This document shows positions 1 to 9,938 of a stretch of 64,000 nt of DNA, one piece after another. The DNA comes from Prinsepia uniflora. Lineage: Eukaryota > Streptophyta > Magnoliopsida > Rosales > Rosaceae. Made by a program: the position numbers and the translations under genes. The notes under the pieces were generated by a model that made no database searches, was not told the DNA's origin, and saw only the letters and a list, made by a program, of their open reading frames with translations. Location of the stretch: contig CM064870.1 in the NCBI GenBank assembly GCA_032719365.1, positions 38,224,194-38,288,193 on the forward strand. Direction: 5' to 3'. Numbering within the stretch: position 1 is the first letter of the stretch; the number at the start of each line of letters is the position of its first letter.

Positions 1-991
1 AAATCGGACTTCGTACGAGGAAGTTATGGTCAGAAACGTGAAATCGGGAGGTTCGTGTCTCGATTTTCGTGTCAAATATTTTATTCTGGAAATCTAATTG
101 GAGGACACCTGGTGAGTGACAAGTGTCACTCACCCATTGGTTAGATTGGATCAAGCTCCACTAAGCATTTATTTAGAATTTTAATCACCTTTTAATCACA
201 GCCCTTGATCTGAAAATCTCCAGATCTAATCCTCACCATTGAATCTTAAGTCAGATTCAATCCTGGCCCTTGATTTCTTATGCATATTCTGTATTAAAAC
301 CATGCGACCATACACCTACATGTTCATTCTCTCAACTCGATTAGCACGGTTACCTCTTGGAACAACTCACCAGCACCTCACCACTCAACCTCACACCCCA
401 GGCAGCCAACAGCCACCCCCAGACGCCGGCCACCACTCCACAGCCACCCTGCACGACCGGATTTCCCCCAGACCCGAGAAGAAACCCGAACAACTCAAAC
501 CACCCAAACCATCCAAACCTTCACACCTGGATTCGAACCAACGTACGGTTAGGTTCACTGTGACGACAGGACGGCCCAGGAACTAACTAGGCGGCGTACG
601 GCGGCGACACGGCGGCGGTAGGACGAAAAACCCGTGAGTGCCCGATTTCCTTCCCTACTTCGAAACGTCCGTTTTTGACGTTGGAATTGTTTGGTTGTTG
701 TTATGACACATTTAGGGGACCTTGACGACCAGTTTGAACCAAGGACCGTGGCTGAAAACTCGACGACTCGCCGGAGAAGATAACCAGAACCGGCAGCCAA
801 CCTTCCCGTCGATTTTCAGGTAGCTTATTCAACCTAGAATCTAGTTTTATTTGCACAGAACCATTGATGAGGTAGAGACGAGTCCATAGGAACAAATCCC
901 ACCTGAAATGGTGGTCGGAATCACGATCTGTGAACGGGTCAAGCCGTGGGTCTGCGGTGACCAGGTTCTTAGACCCGGTTACTGTAGCTGA

Positions 992-1170
992 TGACGTCAT
1001 CATGCTGACGTCAGCAGTGACGTCATCATGTCAGAAACTGTTAGACTAGGGACCAATGGACTGCTGACACGTGTTCTTTGACACTGTCAGTGATGACGAC
1101 ATGCTGACGTCAGCAGTGACGTCATGCTGACGTCAGTAGTGACGTCATGCTGACGTCAGCAGTGACGTCA
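992..1170 (+). promoter_or_regulatory. Array of nine TGACGTCA palindromes in outer 5' LTR
   Basis: Perfect TGACGTCA octamers start at 992, 1006, 1018, 1105, 1117, 1128, 1140, 1151 and 1163; the last six are spaced 11-12 bp, close to one helical turn. The octamer is the CRE/TGACG-type site recognised by plant bZIP (TGA-class) factors. A regulatory role is inferred from that motif. The 3' LTR copy has seven (18458-18603), so copy number changed after insertion. Confidence 0.7.
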
Positions 1171-1773
1171 GCAGTATTGTAGCACTGTTGGCCAGAGGGT
1201 TGACCAGGCACGTGGGGGCGCATGTGAACAGTAATTTTGATGGGACCACCACCATTCTTTAGGTTTCGACGATTCGGATCCAATGGCGGTGGTTTCGGGT
1301 CGATCGGAGATCATTTAGTTGGTCAAAATGAGGTTTATTGCCTTGGGAAGCGCGTTCGGGCGGCTTTTCCGGGCCGGTTTCGGTCTAGGGTTTCATGGTT
1401 AAATGTTAGGGGTTTGTATTGACCTTTACGTATACTTTGGACATGACAGGGATTGTACAATTGTAACTGGACGAGGGTATACACTCGGTTTTCAGCAGGA
1501 TTGTATAGTGAGTGGGCCGTTTTCTTAAACCCTTGCGTGCATAAATGTTTTCTGGTTTATTATACATATTCACATGCTAAAAACAAATAATGGTTTTGAT
1601 GATATGGAAATTATGGTTATGACACGTTTCACGGTATTTGGGCTTGAGACTCGTCTGATGAAACTTAATGATTGGTTCGGATTTTATCTATGTAAATATA
1701 TGCTTTGCATGTGGATATCACTAAAATGTATTTGGTACTGCACTGTATAGATTCATCCATATGATACTGTCTC

Positions 1774-1961
1774 CTCCGGATGAGGTACCCCGGAGAGGTC
1801 ACGGACGTCTAGAACGTCCAGCGTCTATGACGCTAAGCATCGGGGATGCTGTACCCGAACGGGGTTCGGGGATTGAACTCGGAATTGAGACCCGAGTGGC
1901 ACGCGTAGCCTTGTGATTGTGACCTTATTGGACGTCAGGGACGTCAGACATCAGGGATGTC
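1774..1961 (+). repeat. Array of contiguous short hairpins (outer 5' LTR)
   Basis: Eight adjacent inverted repeats with perfect stems: CTCCGG/CCGGAG (1774/1790), GGACGT/ACGTCC (1803/1814), AGCGTC/GACGCT (1820/1829), AGCATC/GATGCT (1836/1845), CCCGAAC/GTTCGGG (1854/1864), ACTCGG/CCGAGT (1877/1892), GACGTC/GACGTC (1931/1940) and GACATC/GATGTC (1947/1956). Loops are 3-10 nt. Stem sequences differ but complementarity is kept. The 3' LTR carries the same array at about 19220-19420. Confidence 0.75.
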
Positions 1962-2469
1962 GGATTGGAGTGTATAGTGCAGTGGCTAAAATTTTACTTA
2001 TGGTTTTATTACATGCCTTATGGTTCATATTATATGATTTATGGTTTTAAATAATGATGCATGCATGTTTGGAAAATGGAAGGGGTAAATTATATGTTTT
2101 ACTTATCAAACGATTTTATAAACTTGAGTTTTGGACCACTCACCCTTAATGTTTTGGTAACCCCTCCAAGTCGTGATACTGAGGTAGAGGAGGAACCTGA
2201 GGCCGAGGCATAGATCTACTTCTGCGTACCTGAACCCCTACTGGGTGGTTTACCTGCAGGTTTGTGTTAGAGTCGTGCTCGCAACTTGTAATTTTGGATT
2301 TCATCCCTTGTTTGACATCTGTTTAATTCGGATTTGATGTATAATTTTAATTTGGTTATTTATGCATTTGATGTTTGAGGTTAAAATTGGTATGAATTAT
2401 TGGGTGTCAGACGGGAGCAGGGCACGTCCCCTTGTGGTCCATGTGGGGTCGGGGCGGGTCTTGTCAGCT

Positions 2470-2481
2470 TGGTATCAGAGC
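2470..2481 (+). other. Primer-binding site, initiator-Met tRNA type (outer element)
   Basis: TGGTATCAGAGC lies three bases after the LTR end. This is the usual primer site of plant Tekay/Del and many other gypsy elements, complementary to the 3' end of tRNA-iMet. Confidence 0.93.
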
Positions 2482-2596
2482 ACTAGGTTGTGGTTAGTAC
2501 TTGGTTTTGGTCAGCATGCTAGACTAGCGATTAGTACTAGTTACTTTTCGAGTTTAAGGATAATGTTAACTGATCTATGCCTCTTGACAGTTGGTT

Positions 2597-5500
2597 ATGC
2601 CTCCTAGGAGAATTCCTCGTACACGAACGGACGAGTATTTGGAAAGAGAAATGGAATGCGCAAGCATTGAAAGAGCTCAACGTTTGGGAGCCACTCCTTT
2701 CTGCGGGGGATCAAACCCCGAGGATGCTCATGATTGGATCACCAAGTGGGAGAGGATATTCTCTGTGATGCACTGCCCTCCGGGCGAACGAGTGACCTTG
2801 GCGGCCTTCTTACTAGAAGGAGGAGCCTACCAGTGGTGGCACGGACTTGAAATGTCTGGGTGGTCTGTCCATACCACTACTTGGGAAGCTTTCCGTTCCC
2901 GATTTCTAGACCAGTATTACCCGCGATCATTTCACGCGGCACGGGAGGCTGAATTCCTGCGGCTGGAGCAGGGGGATATGTCCGTTGCGGACTACGAGCA
3001 GACTTTCGGGAAACTATCCCGGTTCGCTGCTTCATTCGTGAGCACGGAGGAGGACAAATGCCAAAGGTTTGAGCTTGGACTCCGAGGGGAGATCCGGGCA
3101 AGTGTGACTGCTGCTACTCATGTTTCTCTAAGAGATATGGTCGACGCTGCGGTGCGTGTCGAGGCCAGTCTGGCTGCACACCAGACACGACAGACTTCGG
3201 GCGAGGGGCGACGTCAGGATCGCCCACATCGTGGGCCATCGGGCCAGAAGAACAACAAGGGAGGGGGCTACAGGGGAGCACCCTCATCCTTCAAGGGTCG
3301 TGGTTGGTCAGGTCGACGTGGAGGCTCTCAGGGCAGGGGATCAGGATACAACTCTGGGCAGCGCTCATCTTGGAGTTGTGCTTCTGGTGGGCATTCGGAC
3401 AGGCCGAGGCCAGTTACCTGTTTTGCTTGCGGAGAGGAGGGCCACTATGCCTGTGATTGCCCGCAGTTGTCCAAGAACAACGACGCTGGGGGCTCTAGTG
3501 TGGTGCAGAGCACGGCTTCCCACTCTAATGGAGGTCGCGGTCAGGGAGGTGACCGTGGTGCTAGGCGTGGCGCGCACGGGCGCGGACGGAACGGAGGGCC
3601 GAGGGCCCAAGTGTTTGCAATGACCCAGCAGCAGGCGAGGACTGCCCCAGGCGTGGTTACAGGTACACTACATTTCCTAAACCTTCTTGTACGTGTATTG
3701 ATGGATGCGGGGGCTACACATTCCTTTATTTCGAAGAGTTGTGCTGGTATGCTTGATTGTGTGGTATCAGCCTTAGATTGCGAAATGGGTGTTGGCACCC
3801 CGATAGGCATCGTGTACCTTGTGAATCACGTAATTCGAAGGTGCCCGGTAAGAATTGAGGATGTGGATTTACCAGCAGACTTAATTATTCTGGATATCCA
3901 AGATTTCGATATAATCCTAGGGATGGATTGGCTATCGGAGCATGGATCGCTCATCGATTGCTGTAGCAAGCAAGTGATTCTGCGGAGCCCAGGTTTGCCG
4001 GAGGTTATCTTTCAGGAGGAACGGGACGGTTCGCCTCCTGAAGTGATTTCTTCACTTACTGCTACCAAACTTCTACGGAAGGGATGCCAGGGTTACTTGG
4101 CACATGTCGTGTTGGAGCAGGTTGATACTCCGGGTATCGACGAGATACCGGTGGTATGCGAGTTTCCGGATGTATTCCCGGAAGACTTACCTGGGTTGCC
4201 ACCATCACGGGAGATCGAGTTTACTATTGAACTACTCCCTGGTACCCGACCTATATCCCAGGCACCATACCGGATGGCGCCGACCGAGTTACGAGAACTC
4301 AAAACTCAGTTGCAGGAGTTGGTGGATTTGGGATATGTCCGACCGAGTACTTCACCATGCGGAGCACCGGTGTTGTTCGTAAAGAAGAAGGAGGGAAGTC
4401 TTCGTTTGTGTATTGACTATCGACAACTCAACAAGGTGACACTGAGGAACCAGTATCCTCTACCCAGGATCGATGACCTTTTTGACCAGTTGTGGGGAGC
4501 ACAGTGCTTCTCAAAAATTAATTTGCGGTCTGGGTATCACCAACTGAGGATTTCGGAGGAGGATATTCCGAAAACTGCTTTTCGAACCCGCTACGGACAC
4601 TACGAGTTCCTTGTTATGCCTTTTGGCTTGACTAATGCTCCGGCAGCATTCATGGATCTGATGAACCGGGTCTTCTGACCCTACCTGGTTAAGTTCGTGA
4701 TTGTGTTCATCGATGATATCTTGGTATACTCAAGGAGTGGCCGTGCACATGAGGAACATCTACGGTTGGTCTTGGAGAAGCTGAGACAAGAACTGTTGTA
4801 CGCCAAGCTGAGCAAGTGTCAGTTTTGGCTGAGCAGTATTGGTTTTCTGGGACATGTGATATCAATGGATGGGATTAGCGTGGATCCCCAGAAAACAGAA
4901 GCGGTGACTAACTGGGCTAGACCGACAACAGTAACGGAGGTGCGGAGTTTTGTCGGATTAGCAGGTTACTACCGAAGATTCGTGGAGGGTTTCTCCAAAA
5001 TTGATGCACCATTGACTCGTCTGACTCGGAAGGGAGTGAAGTTTATTTGGGACGAGCAGTGCGATCGGAGTTTTCAAGAATTGAAGGATCGATTGACCAC
5101 TGCACCTGTCCTTGCATTGCCGGATGACAGTGGAGAATTCGTGGTCTTTAGTGACGCATCACTACAAGGTTTGGGCTGCGTGTTGATGCAGTCTGGCAAG
5201 GTTATCGCCTACGCATCCCGGCAGCTGAAGACTCATGAGTTGAACTACCCTACCCATGATTTGGAGTTGGCGGCAGTGGTTCATGCTCTAAAAATCTGGA
5301 GGCATTATCTATTCGGCGCAACGTGTCGGATATACACCGACCACCAGAGTCTTAAATACCTATTCACTCAGAAGGAGCTTAACATGAGACAACGGTGATG
5401 GTTGGAGCTACTGAAGGATTATGACTGTACGATCGAGTACCATCCGGGTAAGGCCAATGTGGTGGCGGATGCACTCAACAGAAAATCAGCGGGATCAGTT

Positions 5501-7037
5501 GCACACATGGGGATGGTGTATCTTCCTTTACTGGTGGAACTCCGGAAGGTGGGAGTTATTTTGGGTACGGATGAGCATGGAGCTTTGTTGGCCAGCTTCC
5601 ATGTACGACCAGTACTGATTGATCGGATCATCGAAGCACAACTTCAGGATCCGATACTCTGTATTTACAGAATTGAGGTCGATGCGGATGGGTGACAGGA
5701 TTTTACCATCCGGGACGATGGAGCACTTGTGAAGTTGGGCCGTTTATGTGTACCTGCAGTGGCGGAGTTACGGGCCGAGATTCTTGAGGAGGCCCATAGT
5801 TCGGCTTATGCTATGCATCCAGGAGGTACAAAGATGTACCGTACCCTCCGGAACCATTATTGGTGGCCAGGAATGAAGAAGGATATTGCTGAGTTCGTGA
5901 GCAAATGCTTAACCTGTCAGCAGGTTAAAGCGGAACGGCAGAGACCTTATGGGGCTATGCAGCCACTTCCGATTCCCGAGTGGAAGTGGGATCACATCAC
6001 CATGGACTTCGTCTTTAAGTTACCAAGGACTCAGAGTGGAGTTGATGGAGTATGGGTGATCGTGGACCAGCTAACCAAATCAGCCCATTTTCTGCCAGTT
6101 CAGAAGACCTATAAACCTAACCGACTGGCTCAACTGTTTGTGAAGGAAATCATACGATTGCATGGTACGCCGGAATCGATCGTGTCCGATTGCGATCCGC
6201 GTTTCACTTCCAGGTTCTGGCGGAGTTTGCAAGATACTTTGGGAACAACCCTACGTTTCAGTACTGTGTTCCATCCACAGACCGATGGACAGTCTGAACG
6301 AACCATTCAGACCCTGGAGGACGTGATGAGGTCCTGTGTACTACAGTTTCAGGATTCTTGGGATACTCATTTGCCATTAATGGAATTCGCTTACAACAAC
6401 ATCTATCAGGCAAGCATCGAGATGTCACCTTATGAGGCACTGTATGGTCGACAGTGCAGGACACCTATCTGCTGGATGGAGATAGGGGAGCGAGCGGCTG
6501 TAGGGCCAGAATTGATGGACTCTGGAAACTGTTCGTGTTATCAAGGAAAGATTGAAGGCGGCACAGGATCGCCAAAAGAGTTATGCCGATCGACGGATTC
6601 GAGACCTGGAATTTGAAGTGGGAGATTTTGTCTTCCTGAAGTTATCTCCGTGGAAGGGGATTATCCGTTTTGGTCGACGGGGGAAACTGAGTCCGCGTTT
6701 TATCGGACCTTATGAGATCGTGGAGAGGATTGGCAGAGTTGCTTACAGATTGGCACTACCTCCGGAACTATCTAGAGTTCACGATGTTTTCCACATATCG
6801 ATGCTACGGAAGTACGTACATGATGCTTCGCATGTACTAGGGGAACAACCTGTCGAACTACGGGAAGATTTGAGCTTCGAAGAACAACCAGTACAGATCT
6901 TGGATCGGAAGGACAAGGTACTACGTCGGAAGACGATCCCTCTCGTGAAGATTCTCTGGAGAAACCAGAATGTAGAAGAAGCCACATGGGAGCCTGAGGC
7001 TCAGATGCGAGAACAATTTCCTTATTTGTTTCTTTGA
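2597..7037 (+). pseudogene. gag-pol: gag-pol polyprotein of outer Tekay chromovirus, decayed
   Basis: The polyprotein would supply capsid, protease, reverse transcriptase, RNase H, integrase and a C-terminal chromodomain for retrotransposition. ATG at 2597 (MPPRR) is preferred because the inner element starts the same way. Domains in order: gag; CCHC knuckle [14 protein letters not shown] (3419-3460, about residue 275); protease MDAGATHSF (about residue 370); RT ending in FIDD near 4709; RNase H (SDASLQGLG); integrase HHCC plus DDE (TMDF, VSDCDP, GQSE); and a chromodomain-like C-terminus ([16 protein letters not shown]). One frame is kept from 2597 to about 6523, broken by TGA at 4676, 5396 and 5693. 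A frameshift near 6521-6525 moves the rest into another frame ending at 7037. The RT motif A aspartate is asparagine (codon 4520-4522). The copy is non-functional. Confidence 0.95.
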
Positions 7038-7070
7038 AATTTCGGGACGAAATTTCTTAAGGGGGGAAGC
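7037..7070 (+). other. Stem-loop plus polypurine tract of outer element
   Basis: AAATTTCG (7037-7044), loop GGA, then CGAAATTT (7048-7055) form a perfect 8-bp stem immediately after the gag-pol stop codon. The purine tract AAGGGGGGAAGC follows and abuts the 3' LTR at 7072. The tract would prime plus-strand DNA synthesis. The same arrangement recurs in five other elements here. Confidence 0.85.
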
Positions 7071-7071
7071 T

Positions 7072-7169
7072 TGTAACACCCCGGAAACTCGAGGATTTTA
7101 ATATTGTAATTTAATGTGTGATTAGACGCTTTTACCCTTGTGATTGGTATGGCCAAATTGTTGACTTTT
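7072..7169 (+). mobile_element. 3' LTR of outer element, first segment
   Basis: It begins TGTAACACCCCGG directly after the polypurine tract and runs 98 bp until the inner element interrupts it. It resumes at 17213. The matching part of the 5' LTR lies left of the window. Confidence 0.92.
7165..7169. other. Target-site duplication CTTTT (left copy)
   Basis: CTTTT at 7165-7169 is repeated at 17208-17212, exactly flanking the TG...CA ends of the inner element. This proves insertion of a complete 10,038-bp element into the outer 3' LTR. Confidence 0.95.
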
Positions 7170-9901
7170 TGTCAGGACCCGTCCCAAATATCACCTCGAT
7201 ACTCGGGATGAACCCTGCTCCCGTCTGGCAATCATACTTACAATACCAAAAAGAAACTTAATACAACTATAAGCATAACCATCAGACGAAGGAGTAAATA
7301 TATACCACAGTAAGTCAGAGCATAGTTCTACAAAATGGGCACCAAAAGTCCTACAAGTCCAAGTCCGCAACGGAAGAATGTCGGAAGCCCTATGCCTCGA
7401 TATCTGCCTCAACGTTCACCCCAGCGCTATCACCACGACCTGGAGGGAAAATTAAAAACAAAAGGTGTGAGTGGACCAAAAAGAATGAAAGTTTTAAAAC
7501 CGTTTACCAGCAAATCAACGTAAGGAAATAAAATCATTTGTTCCCTCCGGTTTAAAACCAGGCATGCCAATGAAGTATTAGAAAAACCATAATATGAACA
7601 TCATAAGAAACAGAGACACTATAAATACCATAAGAAACAGATACACTATAAAACATCATAAGAAACCAGAGTATAACCCGATCAAACCTGCTGGACCTAT
7701 CCGAGTCTTTAAACTCAACCAGGCCTCACATATCAATCCGAGTCTTTAAACTCCCGAGTCTTTAAACTCAATAGGCCTATGGGGGTAATATCATAATATC
7801 CGAGTCTTTAAACTCCCGAGTCTTTAAACTCAATCCGGGCCCGTCCCCCATCAATATCAATCCGGGTCTTTAAACCCATATCCAGATCCAGCAAATCCAA
7901 TCCATATCCAGTGTAAAACCAATTCAAAATCCATCGCCAAATCCGAATTCGAAATCCCCGGTTTGAAGCCCTTCCGGCGTTCAGAACCGACATTCCGAAC
8001 CCAAATCCGGAAAATCCATTTCCATACCAAAAACCATAAGAAATCCCTAACCATGTTTCATAACCCATTTACCATCATCAGAAAACAGTTATAGGGTGAA
8101 TTTCTCAAATATAGCATCAAAATCTGAAAACCGGCTTTTCTCGAAAAACGTGTAAAACCCCGAAAATATCTCGAAAAACGTGCAAACATCTCAATCACGT
8201 ATAACCATCATTTAAAGCATAAAAACACACATAGAATCATAAAACAGTAATTAAAACAGTTTGGCATGCTCGGAAATAAGAAAGAGTCCACTCACAGTTT
8301 ACGACACGTCACTCGCGCTCCGTGCGCTCCTCAACCGTCTCTGGTGTCTCCCGTCCTGTCAATAGATACCAAATAGGGTCACAATAACATCAAGGATACC
8401 TTCCCTATTTTCCCCAATTTTTCGGGAATTTAATAATATTTTAATCATAAACCCTAAACCGTACGGATTCCCGAACCATTCCGTAACACCGTCCGATTAA
8501 CCCGAAAACTGTACCATTGGATTCCTTAGGACATTTAGAGTTAAACTCATGTTGGACGCTTAACCGGATTCCTTCCCACGCGCCCCCACGCGCCGCCCAA
8601 AGTGGCTGCGCGTGGGCCTCACGCGCCTGCTACAGTCCATCTTCAACCTCGAGTCAACCGGTTCAACTGTGTTGAACCGGCGTGACCGGTTCTCCGCCGT
8701 TCACCCACCATTCTTCTCCATTTCAATACCACTAGCTTCGTCCAGTCCCCTGCAATCAAACCCAGTCCTAAAAGCCAGAAATCACGGCCTAAAATCCTTC
8801 GTCTTCAACCTCGAAAAAACTTGCCCGTGGGCTCTGTTTTCCTTCCCGGCCGTCCACAGCTTCCCCCTTCACGGTGGTGATACCAGCACCACCCTAGGAC
8901 CCTACTTAGTCCTACCCAACTCACAGAATCCGTCGATTCATCCCCGAAGTCCACGACTTCAAGTTTGAAACTCACGGCTAAAACAGGGTACAACGGACCA
9001 GCCGTCGAACCACCAGCCACCGTGAACCTCCCGTCACGGCAACCACCACAAACGACGCCTAAGACCTCCCTGAACAGCACCCTGACCTCCTAATCCCTCG
9101 ACTCTAAGCCCAACGTCACGACTTTGCATTTGAAAAATCCACGAAAAACAGAGTAAACGGGCTTACCTTTCGATTCCGGCGCCGCCGTGAGAACCGTCAC
9201 TCACCACGGTGCTCGTGGGACTCCCCTCAACCTCCTGAGTCTCCTACCGCCTTGGTTTGCCTCACCACACGGCACAACAGCCTCCACCGTCCACGGTCTC
9301 CCCTGTTTTCCTCAACATTCGCCGCACCACCACCGTGCCACCGTGCACGATTCCAGTCCCAAAACACGATCAGCACCTCACCCACGTCTCTCTGTCACTC
9401 TCACCAGTCACTCCTCACTCTCCCTAGCCTCCAGATCGATCACCGCCTCACCCAAACTCCTCTCTGTTTTCAGTTTCCTTCGAATTGGTGCACGGTTCAA
9501 AAATAACCAAGTGTGGCCGTGCACACTTAAGTTCCTCCTAGAACCATCTAGGGTCCCCCACGTGTCCATCAGCAATTGGCCAGCCCAAAATATCTGCCAC
9601 TTGCCCTTATCTGATTGGGCTGAGGAAAAATGACCAAAATGCCCCTCCTGCACAAAATTACCATTTTGCCCTCAGACTTTCCAGACCCGTATCTTTTCCG
9701 TCCGACGTCCAATGACAGCGTGCCGCCTGTCTACGGACTCGTGACGTCCTAACCTACGTCACGGTCAAAGGCTAACACTCATCCAATCAATCGTACAAAA
9801 AGTCAACTTTCCGTTTACTATTCACAGGGGCAAAATCGTCCTTTTTACAAAACTTCACAGAAATTACATTTTTACCCTTCCCGTAGGTACGGGTTGTTAC
9901 A
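7170..9901 (-). mobile_element. 3' LTR of inner element
   Basis: 2,732 bp with TGTCAG...GTTACA ends on the + strand. It carries GTGAGTGGAC at 7467-7476 and GTCCACTCAC at 8286-8295, on either side of a hairpin array (7703-7877). Several 60-150-residue open frames on both strands are repeated identically in the other LTR. They resemble no family known to me and I do not count them as genes. Confidence 0.95.
7703..7877 (-). repeat. Hairpin array GAGT-CTTTAA-ACTC in inner LTR
   Basis: On the + strand the 14-mer GAGTCTTTAAACTC occurs at 7703, 7740, 7756, 7802 and 7818. A variant GGGTCTTTAAACCC lies at 7864. Both arms change together (GAGT/ACTC to GGGT/ACCC), so pairing is kept. The other LTR has the same array at +7306. 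Confidence 0.8.
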
Positions 9902-9938
9902 ATCTACCCCCCTAAAAAGAATTTCGTCCCCGAAATTC
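9902..9938 (-). other. Polypurine tract and adjacent stem-loop of inner element
   Basis: Read on the minus strand: GAATTTCG, loop GGGA, CGAAATTC (9938-9919), then a TTTTTAGGGGGGTAG-type tract ending at the 3' LTR at 9901. The stem begins within the gag-pol stop codon. Relative to the outer element the closing pair has changed on both arms. Confidence 0.85.

Larger units (their letters stand above)
1..2466 (+). mobile_element. 5' LTR (left-truncated) of outer Tekay-type element
   Basis: This matches 17467-19899 almost base for base, so it is the upstream LTR of the outer element. The window starts about 350 bp inside it. It ends in ...TTGTCA at 2466, three bases before the primer-binding site. 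By eye the two outer LTRs differ by roughly 2 percent plus a repeat-number change near 1000-1170. Landmarks shared with other LTRs here are a purine-rich leader with an AGGTA donor-like site near 820, GTGAGTGG at 1508, a hairpin array at 1774-1961, CCACTCAC at 2136, and a GTCAGACGGGAGCAGG block near 2406. Short open frames inside it show no family resemblance and are not genes. Confidence 0.93.

Noticed and set aside
239..1003. Open frames at 239-586, 555-800 and 701-1003 in the outer LTR
   Set aside because: They are repeated at 17768-18466 because the LTR is duplicated; frames overlap on opposite strands and have no domain signature.
2597..7037. Endogenous pararetrovirus (caulimovirus-type) origin
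   Set aside because: Integrase, LTRs, primer site and chromodomain mark a Ty3/gypsy chromovirus; no movement protein or viral coat signature.
7703..7877. CRISPR-like array
   Set aside because: Repeats are short (14 nt), irregularly spaced, lie in a plant LTR and have no cas genes; they are hairpins in a retrotransposon.
8612..9633. Open frames of 84-148 residues inside the inner LTR, repeated at 15918-16939
   Set aside because: They are exact LTR duplicates with overlapping frames on both strands, Ser/Pro/His-rich composition from C-rich DNA, and no family resemblance.
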